From positions 1-64,000 of the forward strand of contig JAAYMK010000091.1 of NCBI GenBank assembly GCA_012521405.1: a stretch of 64,000 nucleotides of DNA, given 5' to 3'. The notes under the pieces are model-generated. The model did no database searches. It saw only the letters and a list, made by a program, of their open reading frames with translations, and was not told where the DNA came from. Shown here in pieces: positions 52,982 through 61,441 of the stretch. The DNA is from Bacillota bacterium. GTDB taxonomy: Bacteria > Bacillota > Dethiobacteria > Dethiobacterales > Dethiobacteraceae. Positions within the stretch are counted from its first letter, which is position 1. Each line of letters starts with the position of its first letter. The position numbers were made by a program, and so were the translations under genes.

Positions 52982-54100
52982 ATGAGGCGTAAAATCATGG
53001 TGGTCCTGCTCATTATTTTGCTGTTGCTGCCGGCAGGGAAAGCTTTTGCTTTGGAGGCGCCCACGGTGACAGCCAGGGCGGCCATTGTACTGGATCAAAA
53101 AACGGGAAGAATCTTATTTAGTAAAAACGCCTATGAGCGGCTGCCCATGGCCAGTACTACTAAAATTATGACGGCCATTTTGGCCATTGAATCGGGCAAA
53201 TTACAGGATACTGTGACTGTCAGTGAATATGCGGCCTTAGTGGAAGGTTCCAGCATTGATTTGGAAGCGGGAGAAACAAAAACACTGGAGGAACTGCTTT
53301 ATGGTTTAATTTTACGGTCAGGTAATGATGCAGCGGTGGCCATTGCCGAATACCTGGGAGGATCGGTGGAAAATTTTTCCCAGTTAATGACACAAAGAGC
53401 CCGCAGGCTGGGGGCGGTAAATACAAAATTTATGAATCCACACGGCTTGGATCATGAAGAACATTATACCACCGCCTATGATTTGGCACTCATTGCTTCC
53501 CATGCCATGAGTCTACCGAAGTTTCGCGAAATTGCTGCCACTTTGGAGACGAAAATTTCTTGGACGGGCAGGCCTTATGACCGGGTTTTACGCAACCAAA
53601 ATAAGCTTTTAACCATGTATGATGGTGCTGAAGGTATTAAAACCGGCTGGACTACACCGGCAGGACGCTGTTTTGTCGGGGCCGCATCCAGGGACGGCTG
53701 GCGCCTGATTAGTGTTGTCTTAAATGCACCGCAAATGTGGGAGGATACAGTGAAGCTTCTTGATTTTGGTTTTAACAACTATACCTGGGAAACAGTCATT
53801 GCTAAGGGACAGCAGGTAAAAACGGTGGCGGTGGATAAAGGCAAAATGGAAAAGGTAGCCTTAGCGGCAGCGGAGGAGATTGGGTTGCCGCTGAAAGAAA
53901 ATGAAAGGGAATTTTTGCGCTATAAATTTGAGGGGCCAAGCGAGGTGCGGGCACCTATTACCAAAGGGCAACAGCTGGGAATTTTACGCGTTTATTTTGG
54001 CTCTGAATGTGTGGCGCAAACCCCGCTGGTGGCGGCGGAAGATGTGGAAAAGTTAAATCTCTGGCAAAGGATTATCAGATTTTTGCAAAATTTATTTTAA
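52982..54100 (+). CDS. dacB: D-alanyl-D-alanine carboxypeptidase DacB (sporulation PBP5*)
   Basis: A 372-residue S11 penicillin-binding protein with signal peptide (VVLLIILLLLPAGKAFA). SxxK is in MASTTKIMTAI, SxN in LRSGNDAAVAIAEY and KTG in IKTGWTTPAGRC. Its place before spmA-spmB identifies it as DacB, which reduces cortex cross-linking from the mother-cell side; the dacF upstream of spoIIA is its paralogue. ATG 52982 is preferred to the in-frame codon at 52967 because of GGGGGAG. Confidence 0.92.
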   Translation: MRRKIMVVLLIILLLLPAGKAFALEAPTVTARAAIVLDQKTGRILFSKNAYERLPMASTTKIMTAILAIESGKLQDTVTVSEYAALVEGSSIDLEAGETKTLEELLYGLILRSGNDAAVAIAEYLGGSVENFSQLMTQRARRLGAVNTKFMNPHGLDHEEHYTTAYDLALIASHAMSLPKFREIAATLETKISWTGRPYDRVLRNQNKLLTMYDGAEGIKTGWTTPAGRCFVGAASRDGWRLISVVLNAPQMWEDTVKLLDFGFNNYTWETVIAKGQQVKTVAVDKGKMEKVALAAAEEIGLPLKENEREFLRYKFEGPSEVRAPITKGQQLGILRVYFGSECVAQTPLVAAEDVEKLNLWQRIIRFLQNLF

Positions 54101-54127
54101 CTTGCAGGCAAATCCGGAAAATAGGCG

Positions 54128-54733
54128 GTGGAGGGCTTGATCAATTTTATTTGGTTAGGCATGATCATTTGCAGTTTGTTGGTGGCCGTCTTTACCGGCA
54201 AAATTGAGACGGTGACGGAAACCGTCTTTGCTTCGGCGGAACAAGCGGTCACTATAGCTTTTTCCCTCATTAGTGTGCTGACCTTTTGGCTGGGGATGAT
54301 GAAACTAATTGAAAAAAGCGGTCTCATTAACTGGGTGATGAAACTTCTGCGCCCCTTGGTGGCAATTTTATTCCCACGCCTTCCGAAAAACCATCCTGCT
54401 ACGCAGGCCATTTTGATGAATCTGAGCGCTAATCTTCTAGGTATGGGCAGTGCGGCTACACCTTTTGGTTTAAAGGCCATGAAAGAGCTGCAAACATTAA
54501 ACCCGGACCCACAGACGGCCAGCGATGAAATGTGTACTTTTTTAGCGGTAAATACTTCCAGTATGACTCTTATTCCTACCACGGTCATAGCTTTAAGGGC
54601 AGCCTGTGGTTCCGCCAATCCTACAGAAATCGTCGGTACAACCATTATTGCCACCTTTGTTGCCTGCAGTGTAGGTGTAATCAGTGAGCGCTTATTGCGT
54701 AAAGTTAGCGGTCACAGGCAGGGGAGGAAATGA
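54128..54733 (+). CDS. spmA: Spore maturation protein A
   Basis: A 201-residue membrane protein with gate-type (nucleoside transporter-like) helices: AVTIAFSLISVLTFWLGMMK, HPATQAILMNLSANLLGMGS and AATPFGLKAMKELQ. Needed with SpmB for spore core dehydration. Start GTG 54128; TTG 54137 would give MINFIW, closer to B. subtilis SpmA, but neither has a well-spaced ribosome-binding site. Confidence 0.92.
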   Translation: MEGLINFIWLGMIICSLLVAVFTGKIETVTETVFASAEQAVTIAFSLISVLTFWLGMMKLIEKSGLINWVMKLLRPLVAILFPRLPKNHPATQAILMNLSANLLGMGSAATPFGLKAMKELQTLNPDPQTASDEMCTFLAVNTSSMTLIPTTVIALRAACGSANPTEIVGTTIIATFVACSVGVISERLLRKVSGHRQGRK

Positions 54734-55272
54734 AATTGCTGCAAAGTATTGTCCAGACCATGGCAGCATGGACAATTCCTGTTTTTATTTTTATCATTTT
54801 GCTTTATGCCGCCGCGAAAAAAATTGATGTCTTTACTACCTTTATCGAAGGAGCCCAGGAAGGTTTCCAAACATCCATTACCCTCATCCCTTATTTAGTG
54901 GCCATGCTGATTGCCATCGGGCTTTTGCGGGCTTCCGGAGCAATTGATCTTTTCATTGATTTATTGACACCGGTACTGGCTAAGCTCAACGTGCCCGGTG
55001 AAATTTTGCCATTGGCCATTATGCGGCCTCTTTCCGGCAGTGGTGCTTTAGGGATTACGGCAGAGATACTGGAACATTTTGGACCGGATTCTTTTCTGGG
55101 CCGCGTTGCTTCTACCATGCAGGGAAGTACAGACACCACTTTATATATTTTAACCGTCTATTTTGGCAGTGTGGGGATTAGGCGCACACGGCACGCTTTG
55201 GCTGTAGGTTTAATTGCTGATTTTGCCGCCTTTGTTGCTTCCCTGGTTGTATGTACTTTGGTTTTTGGCTAA
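54730..55272 (+). CDS. spmB: Spore maturation protein B
   Basis: A 180-residue membrane protein paralogous in fold to SpmA: FIEGAQEGFQTSITLIPYLV, LPLAIMRPLSGSGALG and QGSTDTTLYILTVYFGSVGI. It overlaps spmA by 4 bases; the two probably form one complex. No terminator separates it from the rluB promoter. Confidence 0.93.
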   Translation: MKLLQSIVQTMAAWTIPVFIFIILLYAAAKKIDVFTTFIEGAQEGFQTSITLIPYLVAMLIAIGLLRASGAIDLFIDLLTPVLAKLNVPGEILPLAIMRPLSGSGALGITAEILEHFGPDSFLGRVASTMQGSTDTTLYILTVYFGSVGIRRTRHALAVGLIADFAAFVASLVVCTLVFG

Positions 55273-55274
55273 AC

Positions 55275-55303
55275 TTGCACATCTGGCTTGAATCAGGTAA
55301 GAT
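55275..55303 (+). promoter_or_regulatory. SigA-type promoter for rluB
   Basis: TTGCAC, 17 bases, TAAGAT directly after the spmB stop. It would allow vegetative expression of rluB independent of the sporulation genes. Confidence 0.55.
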
Positions 55304-55340
55304 AGGAATAATCTTTTTAATGTAAGTAGGGGAAGTGACA

Positions 55341-56078
55341 ATGCGGCTGCAAAAATTTCTCTCGGCGGCTGGAGTTTGTTCCCGCCGGGCAGGGGAAAAG
55401 CTCATTGCCCAAGGTCGTGTTAAAGTAAACGGGAAAACTGTGACGGCCATGGGTGTCATCATTGATCCGGAAAAAGACGTGATTACAGTTGATAATCGTC
55501 CCGTCAGGCTTACCGGCAACAAGGAATATCTTATGCTTTATAAACCTGTGGGTGTGGTGACCACCCTGGCAGATCCCTTTGGGCGTCAAACCGTAAAAGA
55601 TTTGCTGGTAGACGTGGGTAAAAGGGTTTTTCCGGTGGGGCGTTTAGATTTGGATACAAGTGGGTTGCTTTTACTTACCAATGACGGTGAGCTGGCCAAT
55701 CGACTGACTCATCCTTCTTATGGTGTGGAAAAAGAATATTTGGCGCGTGTGCCAGGACTGCCGGCACCGGAAACACTAAAAAAATTAGCGGCAGGGGTAG
55801 AGCTTGAGGACGGTTTGACGGCACCGGCGGTGGTGCGCTTAATTAAGGGTGGTAAAAATACCTCCTTGGTGTCGTTGACATTGAGAGAAGGGCGGAACAG
55901 GCAAGTTAGGCGCATGTTGAAAGCTGTAGGGCATCCGGTGCTTGCTTTAAAACGGGTGCGCTTCGGGCAACTGACTCTGGCGGGACTGCGGCCGGGGCAG
56001 TGGCGGCGCCTGACGCCGGCGGAAGTGAGACAGCTAAAAGAGGGTGTAGGCTTACTTAAAGGCAGGAGGAATCGGTAA
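55341..56078 (+). CDS. rluB: 23S rRNA pseudouridine synthase RluB
   Basis: A 245-residue protein from ATG 55341 (GTG 55335 is in frame but too close to GGGGAAG). N-terminal S4 domain (RLQKFLSAAGVCSRRAGEKL) and catalytic domain with the active Asp in VGRLDLDTSGLLLLTNDGEL, plus REGRNRQVRRMLKAVGHPV. Modifies the 2605 region of 23S rRNA in E. coli. Follows spmB as in Bacillus. Confidence 0.93.
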   Translation: MRLQKFLSAAGVCSRRAGEKLIAQGRVKVNGKTVTAMGVIIDPEKDVITVDNRPVRLTGNKEYLMLYKPVGVVTTLADPFGRQTVKDLLVDVGKRVFPVGRLDLDTSGLLLLTNDGELANRLTHPSYGVEKEYLARVPGLPAPETLKKLAAGVELEDGLTAPAVVRLIKGGKNTSLVSLTLREGRNRQVRRMLKAVGHPVLALKRVRFGQLTLAGLRPGQWRRLTPAEVRQLKEGVGLLKGRRNR

Positions 56079-56082
56079 CCAC

Positions 56083-56111
56083 TTGCGTTCAAAAGATGCA
56101 TTTGATAGAAT
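56083..56111 (+). promoter_or_regulatory. Promoter of the cobalamin operon
   Basis: TTGCGT (56083-56088), 17 bases, TAGAAT (56106-56111) with TG before the -10 hexamer. It would start transcripts just ahead of the riboswitch. Confidence 0.7.
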
Positions 56112-56126
56112 AAAAGCAAAGTTAAT

Positions 56127-56284
56127 AGCAGGCAGCAGGTGCTCAGTTTGCGTAAAAGGGAATCAGGTGAAAATCCTGAGCGGACCCGCCACTGTAACCG
56201 TGAGTTTTACAGCAAGATGCCACTTGGCCTGTCCAGGGAAGGCGCTGTAAAATTATGACCGGAAGCCAGGAAACCTGCCTGTTG
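56127..56284 (+). ncRNA. Cobalamin riboswitch
   Basis: P1 is CAGGCAG (56129) with CTGCCTG (56275). Between them are the conserved core GGGAATCAGGTGAAAATCCTG, split here as GGGAATC and its stem, CCGCCACTGTAACCG and the B12 box GAAGCCAGGAAACCTGCC. The order and sequence are those of the adenosylcobalamin/cobalamin class. It controls the btuFCD-cob operon through the terminator at 56342. Confidence 0.96.
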
Positions 56285-56341
56285 TCTCTCAACGCATCGT
56301 GCCCTCGGGTTTAGGGAAACGTGGTTTATTTATTCCTTTCT

Positions 56342-56363
56342 CAGCCCCGGGCTGGGTTTTTTT
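56342..56363 (+). terminator. Riboswitch expression-platform terminator
   Basis: CAGCC / GGCTG with loop CCG, then GG and seven T, 27 bases before the btuF start. Cobalamin binding is expected to favour this hairpin and stop transcription. Confidence 0.8.
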
Positions 56364-56389
56364 ATGATTTGAAATGGGAGGAGAAAAAG

Positions 56390-57355
56390 ATGAGGAAGTG
56401 GTTGGTTGTACTCTTGGTCCTGGTTTTGGCCTTGTCTGCAGTGGGCTGTGGCCGGCAGGAAGCACCGGACAATACAGGACAAAATGAAATTGCCGGTAAT
56501 AATGAGCAGCTTAACGAGCATCACGAGCAAAGGGAACAAGTTACATATCCGCTGACCGTAACGGATGACCTCGGCAGAGAGGTTACCTTGACAGCAAAAC
56601 CGGCGCGGATAGTTTCGCTTTTGCCGAGTTTAACGGAAATTTTATTTGCCCTTGAGGCTGGAGACCGGGTTGTGGGGGTAACCAATTATTGTAATTACCC
56701 GGAAGAAGCTGCACAAAAAGATAAAGTTGGCGATTTATTTAATTTAAGTGCTGAAACTATTTTAGCTTTACAGCCTGATCTGGTTTTAACCGGTCGTAGC
56801 CAGACCTTGGAGGAGCAGCTTTCATTTTTGGAAAATAACGGGATCCCGTACATTGTGGTTGATCCACAATCTTTGGCAGAAATCGAAACAGCAATTTTGC
56901 AGGTGGCGGAAATGATTGACAGCATGGAAAGAGGGCAAAAGCTGGTGGAACAAATACAAAATGACCGGGCTGCCTTTGATGCTAAAGTGGCACAGATTCC
57001 CCAGGAAGAACGGGCCAGGGTCTTTGTCATGCTGGATACGGAAGCCCTCTTTACCATTGGTGACGGTGAGTATTTATCCGAAATGATTGAAGCGGCCGGA
57101 GGTATTAATGTGGCCAAAGATTCAGGTCAGGGATATTTTCAGATTTCAGAAGAAACCTTCTTTACTTTGAATCCCGACGTGATCATTGCCACATTCCCTA
57201 TGCGTGAAGAAATTCTCGCCAGGGAAGCCTGGCGGGATATTGCCGCCGTTAAAAACGGCAGAGTTTATGATGTAGACGGGGATCTTGTCACTCGACCCGG
57301 ACCGCGGATTGTGCAAGGGTTAGAAGAACTCTACAATGTGTTTACTGACAGGTAG
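56390..57355 (+). CDS. btuF: Cobalamin/cobinamide ABC transporter substrate-binding lipoprotein
   Basis: A 321-residue class III binding protein. ATG 56390 follows GGGAGGAG. Lipobox LSAVGC near residue 20, then a Gln/Asn-rich linker. Domain features: TDDLGREVTLTAKPARIVSL, VVGVTNYCNYPEEA, EEQLSFLENNGIPYIVVDPQ. It delivers corrinoids to BtuC. The riboswitch argues for cobalamin rather than siderophore. Confidence 0.92.
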   Translation: MRKWLVVLLVLVLALSAVGCGRQEAPDNTGQNEIAGNNEQLNEHHEQREQVTYPLTVTDDLGREVTLTAKPARIVSLLPSLTEILFALEAGDRVVGVTNYCNYPEEAAQKDKVGDLFNLSAETILALQPDLVLTGRSQTLEEQLSFLENNGIPYIVVDPQSLAEIETAILQVAEMIDSMERGQKLVEQIQNDRAAFDAKVAQIPQEERARVFVMLDTEALFTIGDGEYLSEMIEAAGGINVAKDSGQGYFQISEETFFTLNPDVIIATFPMREEILAREAWRDIAAVKNGRVYDVDGDLVTRPGPRIVQGLEELYNVFTDR

Positions 57356-57357
57356 CC

Positions 57358-58395
57358 ATGAGTAGAAAACGGAAATTATTTATTTACACCATGCTTTTGG
57401 TCGTACTTGTAATCACTGTACTTGTGGCTACTGCCATCGGAGCAGTAGCCATCCCCCCGTCTGAGACTCTACGTGTAATTGTTGCCCGCCTGACAAATTG
57501 GGAACAATTGGTCCAGGATATTCCGGAAACCACCGTTGCCATCATCTGGAATTTGCGCTTGCCCCGTGTACTTCTAGGCGCTTTAATCGGTGCATCGCTG
57601 GCTTTGGCCGGCGTTGGTTTTCAAGGACTGTTGCGCAATCCGCTGGCTGATCCTTTTACCATCGGGGTATCCAGCGGGGCGGCCACGGGGGCGGCACTGG
57701 CCATTTTTTTACGCCAGTTAATTGGATTTAATTTTCCGCACATGATTCCGATTTTTGCCTTTATTGGCGCCTTTATGGCTTTATTTTTTGTTTTTAACTT
57801 GGCAAAAATCGGCGGACAGGTACCTGTGGTGACTTTGCTTTTGGCCGGAGTTGTGGTCTCCAGTTTTCTGTCTGCCGTCATTTCTTTGCTCATGGTTTTA
57901 GCCGGGGAAGATATGCAAGGAATTTATTTCTGGCTTTCTGGCGGACTGGTGATGCGTTCCTGGCCGCAAATATGGATTGTGGCTCCCTATTTGGTCATAG
58001 GTTTTCTTGTTCTCATTGCTTATGCCCGTGATCTTAATGTACTTTTAATGGGAGAAGAAACAGCCATGAACTTGGGTGTGAATGTGGAACAGACAAAAAG
58101 GGTTCTCTTGGTGACTGCCTCACTCATTACGGCGGCAGCCGTTTCTGTCAGTGGTATGATTGGTTTTGTTGGTTTGATTATTCCACATGCTGTGCGCATT
58201 GTTACCGGTCCCGATCACAGAATTTTACTGCCTACTTCCGCCCTGGTAGGAGCCAGTTTCCTTGTGTGGGCGGATGTGGTGGCCCGCACCATCTTGGCAC
58301 CGCAGGAGATACCGGTAGGTATTATAACGGCTTTTGTCGGTGCTCCCTTTTTCATTTATTTACTCCGCAAAAAAAAGCAAGAAATACGCTTGTGA
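57358..58395 (+). CDS. btuC: Cobalamin ABC transporter permease (FecCD family)
   Basis: A 345-residue protein of about ten helices. Signature blocks: IIWNLRLPRVLLGALIGASL, NPLADPFTIGVSSGAATGAAL, SGMIGFVGLIIPHAVRIVTG and the coupling region. It begins two bases after btuF. Confidence 0.93.
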   Translation: MSRKRKLFIYTMLLVVLVITVLVATAIGAVAIPPSETLRVIVARLTNWEQLVQDIPETTVAIIWNLRLPRVLLGALIGASLALAGVGFQGLLRNPLADPFTIGVSSGAATGAALAIFLRQLIGFNFPHMIPIFAFIGAFMALFFVFNLAKIGGQVPVVTLLLAGVVVSSFLSAVISLLMVLAGEDMQGIYFWLSGGLVMRSWPQIWIVAPYLVIGFLVLIAYARDLNVLLMGEETAMNLGVNVEQTKRVLLVTASLITAAAVSVSGMIGFVGLIIPHAVRIVTGPDHRILLPTSALVGASFLVWADVVARTILAPQEIPVGIITAFVGAPFFIYLLRKKKQEIRL

Positions 58396-58402
58396 GGACG
58401 AT

Positions 58403-59692
58403 ATGAAGGTAGAAATAAAAGATTTAACATTCACATACGGGGAACATGCAGTTTTACGCGGGGCCACTTTTTCCATACCTACGGGCAGTTTTTTAGGTAT
58501 TATTGGGCCTAACGGCAGCGGGAAGACAACCATGCTGAAATTAATTTCCCGCCTGCTGAAGCCTGAGGGCGGCTGTATTTTCTTGGGGGACCGGGCGCTG
58601 GAGGATTTTGGGCATAAAGAATTGGCGCGCACCATGGCGGTTGTGGCGCAGGATACAACCGCCGCTTACCAGTTTACGGTGGAAGATGTAGTTTTAATGG
58701 GGCGGGCTCCTTATATCGGCCGTTTTCAAGCGGAGACCGCTGAAGATTATAAAATTGTCCACCATGCTTTGGAAGTCACAGGGTGTTTCCATTTGCGGCA
58801 CCGTGCCATTACGGAATTAAGCGGCGGCGAAAGACAACGGGTAATGATAGCCCGTGCTTTGGCACAGGAGCCCAAAGTTTTGCTCTTGGATGAGCCCACA
58901 TCCCATTTAGATATTGGTTATCAGCAGGAAATACTTGATTTAGTGAAAAAATTAAGTACTGTGGACGGCTTGACGGTGGTGGCCGTTTTACACGATTTAA
59001 ATTTAGCGGCTTATTATTGCCAGGAACTGGTGCTTTTGCACCAGGGAAAAATTAAGGCATGGGGACTGCCCCATGAAGTAATTACGGCAGAAAATATTGC
59101 CGAAGTTTATGGGACACGTGTTTTAGTGACACCGCATCCTGTCTTTGGCACACCGCAGATAGCTCTACTGCCGGGAACACGCCGCCGGGAAGAAAAGCAA
59201 AAGGCACCTCACCTGCACCTTATTGCCGGGGGCGGCAGCGGCGGTGAATTAATGCGTGATTTAACTGAAGCAGGCTATTACTTGACGGCTGGTGTTTTAA
59301 ATGTGGGAGACAGCGACTGGGAAGCAGCCCGTGCCTTGGATATCCAAGTTGTAGCCGAAGTTCCCTTTTCCGGAATCACAGAAGAACGCCACCGGGAAAA
59401 TTTAGCTTTAGTAGCTAAAGCCGCAGCCGTCATTTTGGCGGAAATTCCTTTGGGCCATGGGAACTTGTTAAATCTTCAGGCTGCTTTAGCGGCGGCGGAT
59501 GCGGGAAAACCTGTCTATCTTTTGGAAGAAAAACAGCAAAAAAGAGATTTTACCGGAGGGTTGGGTGAACAACTTTTGGCAGAAGTTAAGCAAAAAGGGA
59601 TTGTAGTAAGAGAAAAAGCGCGCTTGTATCAATTGTTAAAGGAAAAATTCCCTGTTGCCGGCATGGAACAGGAAAAAGGTTTGTCAAACTAA
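58403..59692 (+). CDS. btuD: Cobalamin ABC transporter ATPase with C-terminal extra domain
   Basis: A 429-residue ATPase from ATG 58403 after GAGGACG. Residues 1-255 are a standard FecE/BtuD-type ATPase: Walker A IIGPNGSGKTTMLKL, Q-loop VVAQDT, signature ELSGGERQRVMIARAL, Walker B VLLLDEPTSHLD. Residues about 268-429 form an additional alpha/beta domain (HLHLIAGGGSGGELMRDL, YYLTAGVLNVGDSDWEAA) of Rossmann-like appearance absent from classical BtuD. It may sense a ligand or process corrinoid. Confidence 0.88.
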   Translation: MKVEIKDLTFTYGEHAVLRGATFSIPTGSFLGIIGPNGSGKTTMLKLISRLLKPEGGCIFLGDRALEDFGHKELARTMAVVAQDTTAAYQFTVEDVVLMGRAPYIGRFQAETAEDYKIVHHALEVTGCFHLRHRAITELSGGERQRVMIARALAQEPKVLLLDEPTSHLDIGYQQEILDLVKKLSTVDGLTVVAVLHDLNLAAYYCQELVLLHQGKIKAWGLPHEVITAENIAEVYGTRVLVTPHPVFGTPQIALLPGTRRREEKQKAPHLHLIAGGGSGGELMRDLTEAGYYLTAGVLNVGDSDWEAARALDIQVVAEVPFSGITEERHRENLALVAKAAAVILAEIPLGHGNLLNLQAALAAADAGKPVYLLEEKQQKRDFTGGLGEQLLAEVKQKGIVVREKARLYQLLKEKFPVAGMEQEKGLSN

Positions 59693-59711
59693 GGCAAAGA
59701 AGGTTTTACCG

Positions 59712-60623
59712 ATGGAAAGGTTTCCAAAAAAACAAGCTGCAGTTATTATGATTCAAGGCACGGCTTCCCATGTGGGCAAAAGTATGATTGCCACCGCTTT
59801 CTGCCGCATTTTTACCCGCCACGGGTACCGGACGGCACCCTTTAAAAGTTGGAATATGTCGGTAAATACTTATCTGACGGCAGACGGCGGGGAGATTGGC
59901 GTCGGCCAGGGGCAACAGGCAGAAGCGGCTCGGATTAAGGCAACTGTGGAGATGAATCCGCTTTTAATTAAACCGGTTGCTCCCGGACAAGTGCAGGTCA
60001 TTGTACGGGGGCGGCCGTACAAATCTGTAGATACTGCTGTTTATGCCAAGGAAAAACAGCATGACTTTTACCTGCAGGTAATTGCAGAATCATTGGCACG
60101 GCTGTGCTGGGAGTATGAAATTGTTGTCATTGAAGGGGCGGGCAGCCCGGCGGAAATCAATCTCCAGGAGCAGGATGTGGCCAATATGCAAACTGCCCAT
60201 CTGGCCAAGGCGCCGGTGCTTTTGGTGGGTGATTTCAGCCGCAATGGCGCTTTGGCGGGCACTTTGGGTACATATCTTTTACTTCCGCCAAAGGATAGGG
60301 CTTTGCTTGGCGGTTTTCTTTTCAACAAATTTGACGGGGAAGAGGCAAAGCTGCAGCTTTTGGCTAAAGTTTTAACGGCAGAAACAAAACTCCCGGTACT
60401 AGGAGCGATCCCTTATCTAAAAGATTTAACTTTGGCTGAGGAAGATGTTGCCAAGGAGAAGGCATTGCGCGGCGAAGAAGTTGCGGAAAAAAAAGCTGAT
60501 TCCGGCCGGCAGTATGACCTCTTGGCGGATGCCGTGGAAAAGGCGCTTGAGATGCCGCAAATTTATCACTTAATGGGTCTTGCCGGACCACGGAAGGAGA
60601 GTGGCCCATGGGTGCAGTCTTGA
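59712..60623 (+). CDS. CobQ-like synthetase domain protein lacking the glutaminase domain (copy 1)
   Basis: A 303-residue protein (ATG 59712) closely matching the N-terminal half of cobyric acid synthase CobQ/CbiP: MIQGTASHVGKSMIATAFCR (P-loop with Lys), FKSWNMSVNTYLTADGGEIG, EMNPLLIKPV and VVIEGAGSPAEINLQEQDVA. CobQ is normally near 500 residues with a C-terminal GATase domain holding catalytic Cys and His. That domain is missing, and no frameshift remnant follows: the next ORF starts another synthetase-like domain. It overlaps that ORF by 16 bases. Confidence 0.85.
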   Translation: MERFPKKQAAVIMIQGTASHVGKSMIATAFCRIFTRHGYRTAPFKSWNMSVNTYLTADGGEIGVGQGQQAEAARIKATVEMNPLLIKPVAPGQVQVIVRGRPYKSVDTAVYAKEKQHDFYLQVIAESLARLCWEYEIVVIEGAGSPAEINLQEQDVANMQTAHLAKAPVLLVGDFSRNGALAGTLGTYLLLPPKDRALLGGFLFNKFDGEEAKLQLLAKVLTAETKLPVLGAIPYLKDLTLAEEDVAKEKALRGEEVAEKKADSGRQYDLLADAVEKALEMPQIYHLMGLAGPRKESGPWVQS

Positions 60624-61417
60624 TGGTGGAGGGGACATCCCAAGGTGCCGGTACAAGCCTTGTGTGTGCCGCTTTATGCCGCTATTTCCGGCAAGCAGGC
60701 TACAGCGTGGCACCCTTTGGCGCAAAAATGCTGGTGAAAAATATGTGGGCACAAGATTTTGGCTTTCTTGGTTGGGAACAGTTTTTACAAGCGGAGGCAG
60801 CTTGCCTTAACCCTACCGTTAACTTGCATCCTGTGTTTTTGCTGCAAAAAAATCATAGTTATGACTTATATTGGCAGGGAAAAATTGTGGCCCAGGTAAC
60901 CTGGCATGAATTTCAGCATGCATTTGCGCCAAAAACTTTGGCATTGGCCCGGGAATCGCTGGAGGCATTAAGGAGAAGCTACGATTTAGTAATTGTGGAC
61001 GGCGGCGGCAACCCGGGAGAAAATAAACTTTTACAGCAGGAAATCATTACTTTAGACATTAAAGAAAAATTAAAGGCGCCGACCCTTTTAGTTGCCGATA
61101 TTGAGTGGGGCGGTATGTTTGCTTCAGTAATGGGTACATTTGCTTTGCTTGCGGAAGCGGAAAAAGCGCACATAGGTGGTATTATTGTTAACCGTTTTCG
61201 CGGCAGGCAGGAAAATTTGCTGCCCGGACTGGAGATGCTGGAGGAGCTGGTGCAAAAACCGGTTCTAGGCGTTTTGGGTTATTATCACCAAGTTCCTTTA
61301 GCAACTGCACCGGCACAGCTTGCTGCCCACAAAGAAAGAGAAGCTGCCTATCAACTGCTGTCTTCAGCTTTACAAGAGCAGGTTGATTTAAGTTTTGTCA
61401 TGCAGTTATTGACTTGA
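60608..61417 (+). CDS. CobQ-like synthetase domain protein, divergent (copy 2)
   Basis: A 269-residue protein homologous to the N-terminal domain of CobQ and to copy 1, but diverged: VEGTSQGAGTSLVCAALCR against GTASHVGKSMIATAFCR. The P-loop Lys is replaced by Thr (GAGTS for VGKS). The block AGAGSPAEIN of copy 1 is DGGGNPGENK here. Like copy 1 it has no GATase domain. A heteromer with copy 1 is plausible. ATG 60608 follows GAAGGAGAG. Confidence 0.8.
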   Translation: MGAVLMVEGTSQGAGTSLVCAALCRYFRQAGYSVAPFGAKMLVKNMWAQDFGFLGWEQFLQAEAACLNPTVNLHPVFLLQKNHSYDLYWQGKIVAQVTWHEFQHAFAPKTLALARESLEALRRSYDLVIVDGGGNPGENKLLQQEIITLDIKEKLKAPTLLVADIEWGGMFASVMGTFALLAEAEKAHIGGIIVNRFRGRQENLLPGLEMLEELVQKPVLGVLGYYHQVPLATAPAQLAAHKEREAAYQLLSSALQEQVDLSFVMQLLT

Positions 61418-61441
61418 TCCGGAAAGAAGGGGGAGCTGTCA

